A program made the translations under genes and the position numbers. A DNA stretch of 26,285 bases from an uncultured Campylobacter sp. (lineage in GTDB: Bacteria > Campylobacterota > Campylobacteria > Campylobacterales > Campylobacteraceae), in assembly GCF_938045205.1 (NCBI RefSeq), contig NZ_CALIMY010000076.1, forward strand, positions 1-26,285, in the 5' to 3' direction. Shown piece after piece: positions 13,612 through 21,700 of this stretch; the stretch's first letter is position 1, and each line of letters begins with the position of its first letter. The notes under the pieces are model-generated. The model was not told where the DNA came from, did no database searches, and saw nothing but the letters and a program-made list of their open reading frames with translations.

Positions 13612-13640
13612 TTGACAATTGGGGATTTTTCGGTTATAAT
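13612..13640 (+). promoter_or_regulatory. Perfect-consensus sigma-70 promoter of the tRNA-tuf operon
   Basis: TTGACA at 13612-13617 and TATAAT at 13635-13640 are separated by exactly 17 nt. Transcription would start near 13647, about 14 nt before the first tRNA. Campylobacter promoters usually keep the -10 but not a recognisable -35, so a textbook match marks this as a likely very strong promoter for stable RNA and tuf. Confidence 0.88.
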
Positions 13641-13660
13641 TGCCACTTCAATTTCAAAAT

Positions 13661-13736
13661 GCTGGTGTAGCTCAGCTGGTAGAGCTACTGCCTTGTAAGC
13701 AGTGGGTCGGCGGTTCGATCCCGTCCACCAGCTCCA
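13661..13736 (+). tRNA. tRNA-Thr (anticodon TGT)
   Basis: The cloverleaf closes with acceptor arms GCTGGTG and CACCAGC, discriminator T and an encoded CCA. The anticodon loop CTTGTAA gives TGT for ACA and other ACN codons, and the T-loop GGTTCGATCC is canonical. It is first in a Thr-Tyr-Gly-Thr-tuf operon, the same order as E. coli thrU-tyrU-glyT-thrT-tufB. Confidence 0.97.
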
Positions 13737-13772
13737 TTTTTTGTAACAGTGTTTGACCAGATTTCATCAAAG

Positions 13773-13857
<85 letters not shown>

Positions 13858-13869
13858 TGAATTTTTGAT

Positions 13870-13946
13870 GCGGGATTAGCTCAGTTGGCTAGAGCATCAG
13901 CCTTCCAAGCTGAGGGTCGCGGGTTCGAGCCCCGTTTCCCGCTCCA
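13870..13946 (+). tRNA. tRNA-Gly (anticodon TCC)
   Basis: The anticodon loop CTTCCAA gives TCC for GGA and GGG codons. The acceptor arms GCGGGAT and TTCCCGC pair at six positions but leave a T-T mismatch at position 7-66. The adjoining T-stem pair is G-T. Discriminator T and CCA are encoded. The other arms look normal, so the gene is probably functional. It lies 12 nt after tRNA-Tyr. Confidence 0.95.
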
Positions 13947-14059
13947 CCATTTAGGTTTACTGGGAGCTGTAAAACTTAACTGCTTTTATATGCTTACATA
14001 ATCTAAATTTTGGTCGCATTGTTGGGTATTGGTAGCGATTTCTCTTTGCCTGAGTTTAG

Positions 14060-14134
<75 letters not shown>

Positions 14135-14190
14135 TAAAATAGAGTCGCTTAGTTTGTTGTGTAATCCACAAATCAATAACGGAGGATATG

Positions 14191-15390
14191 ATGGCTAAAG
14201 AAAAATTTAATCGTAACAAGCCACACGTAAACATTGGTACCATCGGTCACGTTGACCATGGTAAGACTACTTTGACAGCTGCTATTTCTGCTGTTCTTTC
14301 TAGGAAGGGTCTAGCCGAGCTAAAAGACTACGACAATATCGACAACGCTCCAGAGGAAAAAGAGCGCGGTATTACTATCGCTACGTCTCACATCGAATAC
14401 GAGACTGAGAAACGTCACTATGCTCACGTTGACTGCCCTGGTCACGCCGACTACGTAAAAAATATGATTACCGGTGCGGCTCAGATGGACGGCGCTATTT
14501 TAGTTGTTTCTGCTGCGGATGGTCCTATGCCTCAAACTCGCGAGCATATCTTGCTTTCTCGCCAGGTAGGCGTTCCTTATATCGTAGTTTTTCTAAACAA
14601 AACCGATATGGTCGATGATCCGGATCTTTTAGAGCTAGTCGAAGAGGAAGTTAGAGATCTTCTAAAAGAGTATAAATTCCCTGGCGACGAGACCCCAATC
14701 ATTAAAGGCTCTGCTCTTAAAGCTCTTGAGGAAGCGAAAGCCGGGCAAGACGGCGAATGGTCTGCAAAGATTATGGAGCTTATGGACGCGGTTGATAGCT
14801 ATATTCCAACTCCTGTTCGCGATACCGATAAAGATTTCCTTCTTCCGATCGAAGATATTTTCTCGATTTCCGGTCGCGGTACCGTTGTAACCGGTAGAAT
14901 CGAAAAAGGTATCGTTAAAGTTGGCGATACTATCGAGATCGTAGGTATTAAACCTACTCAGACTACTACCGTCACTGGCGTTGAGATGTTTAGAAAAGAG
15001 ATGGATCAAGGTGAAGCCGGTGATAACGTAGGCGTTTTATTGCGCGGTACTAAGAAAGAGGAAGTAGAGCGCGGTATGGTTCTATGCAAACCAAAATCTA
15101 TCACTCCTCATACTAAATTTGAGGGCGAGGTTTATATCCTAACTAAAGAAGAGGGCGGACGCCATACTCCATTCTTTAATAATTATAGACCGCAGTTTTA
15201 CGTTCGTACGACAGATGTTACCGGTTCGATTACCCTTCCTGAAGGAACCGAAATGGTAATGCCTGGCGATAATGTTAAGATCACCGTTGAGCTAATCGCT
15301 CCGATTGCTCTTGAGCAAGGTACTCGCTTCGCGATTCGCGAAGGCGGTCATACCGTAGGTTCAGGCGTCGTTTCGAAAATCATCGCTTAA
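14191..15390 (+). CDS. tuf: Translation elongation factor Tu
   Basis: EF-Tu delivers aminoacyl-tRNA to the ribosome as a GTP complex. The 399-residue length is standard. GTPase motifs are GHVDHGKT (19-26), the switch I stretch RGITIA (59-64), DCPGHAD (81-87, catalytic His85), and NKTD (136-139), where many bacteria have NKCD. The C-terminal GGHTVGSGVVSKIIA keeps Thr388, equivalent to E. coli Thr382, the residue phosphorylated by P1 Doc. Two ATGs occur in tandem; the second (14191) is chosen because GGAGG ends 5 nt before it and it gives the usual MAKEKF start. Synonymous codon use differs from neighbouring metabolic genes (many GCT, GTT, ACT), as for highly expressed genes. Transcription comes from the promoter at 13612 through four tRNAs; a terminator follows. 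Confidence 0.99.
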   Translation: MAKEKFNRNKPHVNIGTIGHVDHGKTTLTAAISAVLSRKGLAELKDYDNIDNAPEEKERGITIATSHIEYETEKRHYAHVDCPGHADYVKNMITGAAQMDGAILVVSAADGPMPQTREHILLSRQVGVPYIVVFLNKTDMVDDPDLLELVEEEVRDLLKEYKFPGDETPIIKGSALKALEEAKAGQDGEWSAKIMELMDAVDSYIPTPVRDTDKDFLLPIEDIFSISGRGTVVTGRIEKGIVKVGDTIEIVGIKPTQTTTVTGVEMFRKEMDQGEAGDNVGVLLRGTKKEEVERGMVLCKPKSITPHTKFEGEVYILTKEEGGRHTPFFNNYRPQFYVRTTDVTGSITLPEGTEMVMPGDNVKITVELIAPIALEQGTRFAIREGGHTVGSGVVSKIIA

Positions 15391-15397
15391 TTTTTTT

Positions 15398-15431
15398 GCA
15401 AGCGGAATTTTAAAATTCCGCTTGCTTTTTT
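15398..15431 (+). terminator. Rho-independent terminator after tuf
   Basis: GCAAGCGGAATTTT is followed directly by its exact complement AAAATTCCGCTTGC (15398-15425), a 28-bp perfect palindrome, then six T residues. The hairpin, with its central bases as the loop, would end the tRNA-tuf transcript 7 nt past the tuf stop. rpmG starts only 16 nt after the T-tract and no promoter is visible between them, so some read-through is likely. Confidence 0.85.
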
Positions 15432-15446
15432 ATTCAAGGAAACCAA

Positions 15447-15620
15447 ATGGCAAAGAATTCAAGTAGAGTAAAGGTCGGATTAAAATGCTCCGAAAGTGGC
15501 GATATTAACTATACTACTTATAAAAACAGCAAAACTACGACCGAAAAACTAGAACTTAAAAAATATTGCCCTAGATTAAAAAAGCACACGCTTCATAAAG
15601 AAGTAAAGTTAAAAGGCTAA
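15447..15620 (+). CDS. rpmG: 50S ribosomal protein L33
   Basis: This 57-residue basic protein of the large subunit matches L33 end to end: RVKVGLKCSESGDINYTTYK, then KTTTEKLELKKYCPRLKKHT and KEVKLKG. The zinc-type form has two CxxC pairs; here only Cys14 and Cys41 remain, with Ser17 at the place of the second cysteine of the first pair, so it is probably a zinc-free form. The ATG has AAGGA 7 nt upstream. It lies between the tuf terminator and tRNA-Trp, and starts the usual rpmG-trpT-secE-nusG-rplKAJL-rpoBC order. Confidence 0.95.
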   Translation: MAKNSSRVKVGLKCSESGDINYTTYKNSKTTTEKLELKKYCPRLKKHTLHKEVKLKG

Positions 15621-15627
15621 TTGTTAT

Positions 15628-15703
15628 AGGGCAATAGCTCCAACGGTAGAGCGCCGGATTCCAAATCCGATGGTTGGGGGTTCGAATCCCTCTTGCCCTG
15701 CCA
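15628..15703 (+). tRNA. tRNA-Trp (anticodon CCA)
   Basis: Acceptor arms AGGGCAA and TTGCCCT pair fully, with discriminator G and an encoded CCA. The anticodon loop ATTCCAAAT gives CCA. It lies 7 nt after rpmG and 12 nt before secE, so the transcript must be cut by tRNA-processing nucleases between two protein genes. Confidence 0.97.
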
Positions 15704-15715
15704 CGAGGATTGGGT

Positions 15716-15889
15716 ATGGAAAAAGTAAAAGAGTATTATAAACAAGCAAAAGTAGAGTTAGATAAGGTAATTTTCCCGACTAAAGATCAAACTAAAACAG
15801 CATATATCTCTGTAGTCGTCGTAGTCGTAGTTATCGCACTGTTTTTAGCGCTAGTGGATCTGATTATGTCCGCTTTGATAACGGCTTAA
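15716..15889 (+). CDS. secE: Preprotein translocase subunit SecE
   Basis: This 57-residue protein is the short, single-span SecE that stabilises SecY in the inner-membrane translocon. The amphipathic N-terminal part (MEKVKEYYKQAKVELDKVIF then PTKDQTK) is followed by one membrane helix, about residues 30-55 (ISVVVVVVVIALFLALVDLI). The ATG at 15716 is chosen because GAGG lies 7 nt upstream; a longer frame that begins inside tRNA-Trp is an artefact. nusG follows after 14 nt, as in most bacteria. Confidence 0.95.
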   Translation: MEKVKEYYKQAKVELDKVIFPTKDQTKTAYISVVVVVVVIALFLALVDLIMSALITA

Positions 15890-15903
15890 GTAAGGATCGC
15901 AAT

Positions 15904-16434
15904 ATGGCAAATAAATGGTATGCGATACAAACTTACGCCGGCAGCGAGATGGCGGTAAAGCGTGCGATAGAAGCGCTAAAGCAAGATGAAGCGCTTGAGG
16001 CTAAGATCGGCGAAGTGCTAGTGCCTACCGAAGATGTTATAGAGGTCAAAAATACAAAGCAAACCATTAAAGAGCGCAGCTTATATCCAGGGTATTGTTT
16101 TGCAAATTTAGATCTGGATACCACTTTGTGGCATAGAATTCAGATGTTGCCTAAGGTCAGTCGCTTTATCGGCGAGGCGAAAAAGCCATCTCCGCTACCG
16201 GAAAAGGATATCGAAATAATTCTAGAAAAGATCAATAATCGCGAGGCTCCTAAGCCCAAGATTAATTTCGATGAGGGCGAGACGGTTAGGATCGTCGATG
16301 GACCTTTTGCTAATTTCAACGGCATCGTAGAAGAGTATGATATGATACATGGCAAGCTTCGCCTCAATGTTTCGATCTTCGGACGAAGCACGCCGATTGA
16401 AATTTCATACTCGCAAGTTGAAAAGATTATTTAA
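15904..16434 (+). CDS. nusG: Transcription termination/antitermination protein NusG
   Basis: NusG binds the RNA polymerase clamp through its N-terminal NGN domain and contacts Rho or ribosomal S10 through its C-terminal KOW domain. The 176-residue protein shows the NGN start KWYAIQTYAGSEMAVKRAIE, the conserved block RSLYPGYCFANLDLD, and the KOW segment FDEGETVRIVDGPFANFNG from about residue 121. It ends with IEISYSQVEKI. The ATG has AAGGA upstream. It is the fourth gene of the rpmG-to-rpoC run and is 20 nt before rplK. Confidence 0.97.
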   Translation: MANKWYAIQTYAGSEMAVKRAIEALKQDEALEAKIGEVLVPTEDVIEVKNTKQTIKERSLYPGYCFANLDLDTTLWHRIQMLPKVSRFIGEAKKPSPLPEKDIEIILEKINNREAPKPKINFDEGETVRIVDGPFANFNGIVEEYDMIHGKLRLNVSIFGRSTPIEISYSQVEKII

Positions 16435-16454
16435 ATTTTATAAGGAGTAAATTT

Positions 16455-16880
16455 ATGGCTAAGAAAGTTGTTGGCGAAATCAAGCTGCAAATAGCGGCCG
16501 CAAAAGCAAATCCAAGCCCGCCGGTAGGTCCTGCACTAGGTCAAAAGGGCGTTAATATTATGGAATTTTGCAAAGCGTTTAACGAGCGAACCAAAGATAT
16601 GGCGGGCTTTAACATTCCTGTTATCATCACGGTTTATGCCGATAAAAGCTTTACTTTTATCACTAAGCAACCGCCTGCGACGGATTTGATCAAAAAGGCG
16701 GCAAAGATAGATAAAGGTTCGGACAACCCTCTTAAAAAGAAGGTAGCATCCCTAACCAAAGCTCAGGTTTTAGAGATCGTCGAGAAAAAGATCGCCGATC
16801 TGAATACCAAAGATAGAGAGCAAGCGGCTAGGATTATAGCGGGTTCGGCTCGTTCTATGGGTATTACGGTCACTGACTAG
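16455..16880 (+). CDS. rplK: 50S ribosomal protein L11
   Basis: L11 forms the base of the ribosomal stalk and binds 23S rRNA near the GTPase centre, where thiostrepton also acts. The 141-residue protein has the proline-rich hinge PSPPVGPALGQKGVNIMEFC (about 20-40), with the N-terminal region that senses RelA on its left. The C-terminal rRNA-binding domain is marked by AARIIAGSARSMGI. The ATG has AAGGAG 8 nt upstream. A small inverted repeat (ACCGCT/AGCGGT, 16889-16912) lies in the 56-nt gap before rplA. Confidence 0.98.
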   Translation: MAKKVVGEIKLQIAAAKANPSPPVGPALGQKGVNIMEFCKAFNERTKDMAGFNIPVIITVYADKSFTFITKQPPATDLIKKAAKIDKGSDNPLKKKVASLTKAQVLEIVEKKIADLNTKDREQAARIIAGSARSMGITVTD

Positions 16881-16936
16881 ACCTTTTGACCGCTAAGGTT
16901 TAAAAAAGCGGTAGCACTTTAATTGCGGAGAAATAT

Positions 16937-17638
16937 ATGCCAAAAAATTCAAAAAGATTCAACGAACTTTTAAAAAAAGTTGACGTAAATAAAATTTATA
17001 GTGTAGACGAAGCGGTAAGCACAGTAAAAACTCTAGCTTCTGCTAAATTTGACGAGACGGTGGAGATCGCTCTTAAACTAAACGTAGATCCAAGACATGC
17101 CGATCAGATGGTGCGCGGCTCGGTCGTTTTGCCTGCTGGTACTGGCAAGAGCGTTCGAGTAGCCGTGGTTGCAAAAGACGCAAAAGCTAGCGAGGCTAGC
17201 GAAGCGGGTGCAGATATCGTGGGTGCCGATGATCTGATCGAAGAGATTCAAAAAGGAAATATAAATTTCGACGTTCTTATCGCTACTCCAAATTTAATGG
17301 GACTAGTCGGTAAGGTAGGTCGTATTCTTGGTCCAAAAGGCGTTATGCCGAACCCTAAAACCGGTACCGTTACTATGGATGTCGCTCAGGCCGTTAAAAA
17401 CGCCAAGGGCGGACAGGTAAATTTCCGCGTCGATAAGCAGGGAAATATCCACGCAGGTCTTGGCAAGGCTAGCTTTAGCAAAGAGCAGCTTTTAGACAAT
17501 CTTACGACGTTTATCAAAACCATAAATAAGCATAAGCCGGCGACTGCGAAAGGTAGATACGTAACTCACGCATCGCTTTCACTTACTATGAGCCCTGCGG
17601 TTACGCTGGATAATCAAGAAATAATCGATTTAAAATAA
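16937..17638 (+). CDS. rplA: 50S ribosomal protein L1
   Basis: L1 forms the mobile L1 stalk that guides release of deacylated tRNA, and in many bacteria represses its own operon. The 233-residue length is standard. Domain I begins KRFNELLKKVDVNKIYSVDEA. Conserved parts include VDPRHADQMVRGSVVLPAG, LMGLVGKVGRILGPKGVMPN and TGTVTMDVAQAVKNAKGGQV. The ATG has GGAG 7 nt upstream. A 113-nt gap with a perfect palindrome separates it from rplJ. Confidence 0.98.
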   Translation: MPKNSKRFNELLKKVDVNKIYSVDEAVSTVKTLASAKFDETVEIALKLNVDPRHADQMVRGSVVLPAGTGKSVRVAVVAKDAKASEASEAGADIVGADDLIEEIQKGNINFDVLIATPNLMGLVGKVGRILGPKGVMPNPKTGTVTMDVAQAVKNAKGGQVNFRVDKQGNIHAGLGKASFSKEQLLDNLTTFIKTINKHKPATAKGRYVTHASLSLTMSPAVTLDNQEIIDLK

Positions 17639-17691
17639 AATTTTAAATTTTTATCTTAGATTGGAGATAGCTCAAGGTTTTTAACTTAATT

Positions 17692-17715
17692 GATCGAAAT
17701 TTTAAAATTTCGATC
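17692..17715 (+). promoter_or_regulatory. 24-nt perfect palindrome in the rplA-rplJ leader
   Basis: GATCGAAATTTT is followed directly by its exact complement AAAATTTCGATC. No T-tract follows, so it is not a simple terminator. It lies 36 nt before the rplJ start, where L10-(L7/L12) complexes bind the leader RNA in E. coli, so a translational control role is possible. The AAATTTTAAAATTT core recurs at two other joints of this cluster. Confidence 0.4.
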
Positions 17716-17751
17716 GCTTGGCTTGAAATCACCGATCGGAAAGGAGACCTA

Positions 17752-18231
17752 ATGACGAGAGACGAAAAATCAAAGATAGTAGCGGAGCTTGGCGAGGCTT
17801 TCAAAGCTAGCGAAGCTATAGTAATTTCCGATTTTAAAGGCCTTAGCGTTAAGCAGCTTGAAGATCTTAGAAATAGCGCGCGCGAAGCGAGCGTAAAAGT
17901 TCGAGTTATCAAAAATACCCTAGCTAATATCGCTTTAAAAAATGCCGAAAAAAACGGACTTAGCTTTAAAGATACCAATATCTTCTTATGGGGCGAGCAG
18001 CTTTCTGTATGCAAAGTAGCGGCTAAATTTGAAGAGAAAAATGAAATTTTTAAGCTTAAGACCGCTCATATCGATGGGGAAGTAGCTGGCATAGATAAGG
18101 TTAGAGCGCTTTCGAAGATGCCTTCGAGAGACGAGCTTATCGCGATGCTACTTCAAGTATGGAATGCGCCGATTCAAAATTTTACGATCGGCCTCAATGC
18201 GCTTAAGCAGAAAAAAGAAGCTAGCGCTTAA
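17752..18231 (+). CDS. rplJ: 50S ribosomal protein L10
   Basis: L10 anchors the L7/L12 dimers to the ribosome through its C-terminal helix and binds 23S rRNA through its N-terminal domain. The 159-residue protein opens with the family block TRDEKSKIVAELGEAFKASE and VISDFKGLSVKQLEDLRNSA, followed by RVIKNTLANIAL. The C-terminal helix that recruits L7/L12 includes IALKN-later segments and ends ALKQKKEASA. The ATG has AAAGGAG 6 nt upstream. rplL follows after 20 nt. Confidence 0.97.
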   Translation: MTRDEKSKIVAELGEAFKASEAIVISDFKGLSVKQLEDLRNSAREASVKVRVIKNTLANIALKNAEKNGLSFKDTNIFLWGEQLSVCKVAAKFEEKNEIFKLKTAHIDGEVAGIDKVRALSKMPSRDELIAMLLQVWNAPIQNFTIGLNALKQKKEASA

Positions 18232-18251
18232 TTAAAATTTAGGAGAATAAA

Positions 18252-18632
18252 ATGGCAATTTCAAAAGAAGATGTTTTAGAGTATATCTCTAATCTTTCGG
18301 TGCTAGAGCTTAGCGAGTTAGTTAAAGAATTCGAAGAAAAATTCGGCGTAAGCGCAGCTCCAGTTATGGTAGCAGGCGGCGCAGGTGCTGGCGGCGCAGG
18401 TGCGGCAGCGGCTGAAGAGAAAACGGAATTCGACGTCGTATTGCTTGATGCGGGCGATAAGAAAATCAACGTAATTAAGGTTGTTCGCGCCTTAACGGGC
18501 CTTGGTCTAAAAGAAGCCAAAGACGCTACCGAGGCTACTCCGTCCGTTCTTAAAGAGGGACTTAACAAAGAAGACGCCGAGAAGGCTAAAAAAGAGCTTG
18601 AAGAAGCAGGCGCTAAAGTCGAACTCAAATAA
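18252..18632 (+). CDS. rplL: 50S ribosomal protein L7/L12
   Basis: L7/L12 forms the flexible stalk that recruits translation factors such as EF-Tu and EF-G. The 126-residue protein has an N-terminal dimerisation domain (residues 1-38), an Ala/Gly-rich hinge (about 39-56), and the C-terminal factor-binding domain with NVIKVVRALTGLGLKEAKD. The ATG has TAGGAG 7 nt upstream. A pair of hairpins separates it from rpoB, which allows the stalk protein to be made in excess over RNA polymerase. Confidence 0.98.
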   Translation: MAISKEDVLEYISNLSVLELSELVKEFEEKFGVSAAPVMVAGGAGAGGAGAAAAEEKTEFDVVLLDAGDKKINVIKVVRALTGLGLKEAKDATEATPSVLKEGLNKEDAEKAKKELEEAGAKVELK

Positions 18633-18635
18633 ATC

Positions 18636-18698
18636 GCGGAATTTTAAAATTTCGCATACAAATGTGTGCCGGTGCGTCGTATCGGCACTTCTTTCTTT
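18636..18698 (+). terminator. Double-hairpin attenuator between rplL and rpoB
   Basis: The first hairpin, 18636-18655, pairs GCGGAATTTT with AAAATTTCGC (one G-T pair). The second, 18666-18688, pairs GTGCCGGTG with TATCGGCAC around a 5-nt loop, allowing two G-T pairs, and is followed by TTCTTTCTTT. The broken T-tract suggests partial termination. E. coli has a partial terminator in the same interval, which lowers rpoBC transcription relative to rplJL. Confidence 0.6.
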
Positions 18699-18722
18699 AA
18701 AATACAACTACGAGGTAGTGGA

Positions 18723-21700
18723 ATGTTAAACAGCCTATATTCAGGAAATCGTCTTAGAGTGGATTTTTCAAAGGTTCCCAAAGACATCGAAATTCCGAAT
18801 TTATTACAACTACAAAAGAAAAGTTTTGATCATTTTTTAAATCTTGATAACTCGGGTGGAGAAAGCGGCATAGAGAAGGTTTTTAAAGCCATTTTCCCTA
18901 TCCACGACGCACAGAATAGACTAAGTATCGAGTATGTAAGCAGCGAAATTTCAAAGCCAAAGTATTCGATCAGAGAATGCATGGAAAGAGGGCTTACTTA
19001 TTCGGTAAATTTAAAGATGAAGCTCCGTCTGCTCGTGCATGAGCGCGATGAAAAGACGGGCAAAAAAATTGGCGTAAAAGAGATCAAAGAGCAAGATATA
19101 TTTATCCGCGACATTCCTTTAATGACCGATAGAATTTCATTTATCATTAACGGCGTAGAGCGTGTCGTCGTAAATCAGCTGCACAGAAGCCCGGGCGTAA
19201 TCTTCAAAGAGGAAGAGAGCCCTACGGTTTTAAATAAACTCATCTACACCGCTCAAATAATACCTGATCGCGGCAGCTGGCTATACTTCGAATACGACGT
19301 AAAAGACGTACTATATGTGCGCATAAATAAAAGACGCAAGGTTCCGATCACGATCCTATTTCGCGCACTCGGCTACAAAAAACAAGACATTATAAAATTA
19401 TTTTATCCTATTAAGACAATCTATATCAAAAAAGGAAAATTCCTGACTGATTTCGATCCGAAAGAATACGCGGGCAGGCTCGATTACGACATTATAAACG
19501 AAAAGGGCGAAGTACTTCATCAAGCAAGCAAGCGCCTAACATCTAAAAAAGCGGAGAAGTTAGCAGAGGACGGACTAAAGCTCATCGAGTATCCGGCTGA
19601 AATTTTAGCCGAGCGCTACCTAGCGGGCGCCATCGTCGATAAAAACAGCGGCGAAGTGCTTTTTGATTCGCTAACCGCGCTTGATGAGGGCAAGCTAGCC
19701 AAGATCGCCAACACCGAGAAAAAATTTACGATCGCCAACGACCTAGCTAGTGGCGTAGATACTTCAATCATAAATTCCTTCATCCAAGACGCCGACGCGC
19801 TTAAGCTCTTGCAGCAAAGCGAGGGTATAGACGACGAGAACGATCTGGCAGCGATTAGAATTTACAAGGTTATGCGCCCGGGCGAGCCGGTGGTAAAGGA
19901 GGCGGCAAAGAGCTTCGTAAACGATCTGTTTTTTAATCCGGAGCGCTACGATCTAACTAAAGTCGGCCGTATGAAGATGAACCACAAGCTAGGTATCGAG
20001 GCGCCGGAGTACGTAACCGTGCTAACTAGCGAGGATATTATCAAGACGGCGAAATATCTAATTAGAGTTAAAAATGGCGACGGCTTCATCGATGATCGCG
20101 ACAATCTCGGCAATCGCCGCATACGTTCAATCGGAGAGCTTTTGGCAAACGAGATGCATCTTGGATTTATCAAGGTTCAAAAGGCGATCAAGGATAAATT
20201 TACCGGCATTAGCGGAAATTTAGACGAGCTTATGCCGTATGATTTCGTAAACCCTAAAATCATCACCACTACGCTTATGGAATTTTTCACCGGCGGCCAG
20301 CTAAGCCAGTTTATGGATCAGACTAACCCGCTTAGCGAAGTTACGCATAAGCGCCGTCTATCTGCGCTGGGCGAGGGCGGTTTAGTTAAAGAGCGCGCCG
20401 GCTTTGAGGTGCGAGACGTCCATCCTACGCACTACGGTAGAATTTGCCCTATCGAGACCCCGGAGGGTCAAAATATCGGTCTTATTAACACCTTGGCAAC
20501 CTATGCGAAGGTAAATGATCTAGGCTTCGTCGAGGCTCCGTATAAAAAGGTCGTAGACGGCAAGGTCACGGACGAGATCGTATATCTTACCGCTACGCAG
20601 GAGGAGGGGCTCGTAATCGCTCCGGCGTCCGCTAAATTGGACGAAGAGGGCAATATCGTAGAGGAGCTTTTAGAGGTCAGAAAAGACGGCGAAAACATCA
20701 TGGCTAAACGCGAGGATATTTCGCTGATAGATCTTTGCTCCGGTATGGTCGCGGGCGTAGCGGCATCACTGATTCCGTTTTTGGAGCACGACGATGCTAA
20801 CCGCGCGCTTATGGGCTCGAACATGCAGCGCCAAGCCGTACCGCTTCTACACTCCACTGCACCTATCGTAGGAACGGGCATGGAGGCGATTATCGCGCGC
20901 GATTCGTGGGAAGCGATCAAAGCTAATCGCAACGGCGTCGTAGAGAAGGTCGATAATAAAAATATATTTATTTTGGGCGAAGACGAGAAGGGGCCGTTTA
21001 TCGATCACTACTCGATGGAGAAAAATTTACGCACAAACCAAAACACCACCTTCTCACAGCGCCCTATCGTGCGAAAAGGTGACGTGATAAAGGCAGGTCA
21101 AATTATAGCCGACGGTCCTAGCATGGACGGCGGCGAGCTTGCGATTGGCAAAAACGCCCTCATAGCCTTTATGCCGTGGCACGGTTACAATTACGAGGAT
21201 GCCGTCGTCATGAGCGAAAAGATGATCCGCGCCGACGAATACACCAGCGTGCATGTTTATGAAAAGGAGATCGAGGCTAGAGAGCTTAAAGACGGCGTAG
21301 AGGAGATCACGCGCGACATCCCTAATATCAAAGAGGAGGAGCTTACCCACCTTGATGATAGCGGCATCGTAAAGATCGGTACTCACGTCAAGCCCGGCAT
21401 GATCTTGGTAGGCAAGGTAACTCCGAAGGGCGAGGTTAAGCCGACCCCAGAGGAGAGGCTTTTACGCGCGATCTTCGGCGAGAAGGCGGGGCATGTAGTA
21501 AATAAATCTCTCTATGCTACCGCTTCGATGGAAGGCGTAGTAATCGACGTTAAAATTTTTACCAAAAAGGGCTACGAGAAGGATCCACGCACGAGCAAAG
21601 CCTATGAGGATGAAAAAACCGAGCTCGAAAGGGAGCATCACGACAGGCTTTTGATGCTCGATCGCGAGGAGATGCTAAAGGTAGTGGCACTTCTTTCTAA

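Noticed and set aside
15674..15715. N-terminal extension of SecE (MGVRIPLALPRGL...)
   Set aside because: It is the tRNA-Trp 3' half translated; the true ATG at 15716 has its own GAGG.
18666..18722. N-terminal extension of RpoB from a GTG
   Set aside because: It begins in the attenuator hairpin; the ATG at 18723 has GAGG 7 nt upstream and gives the usual protein start.
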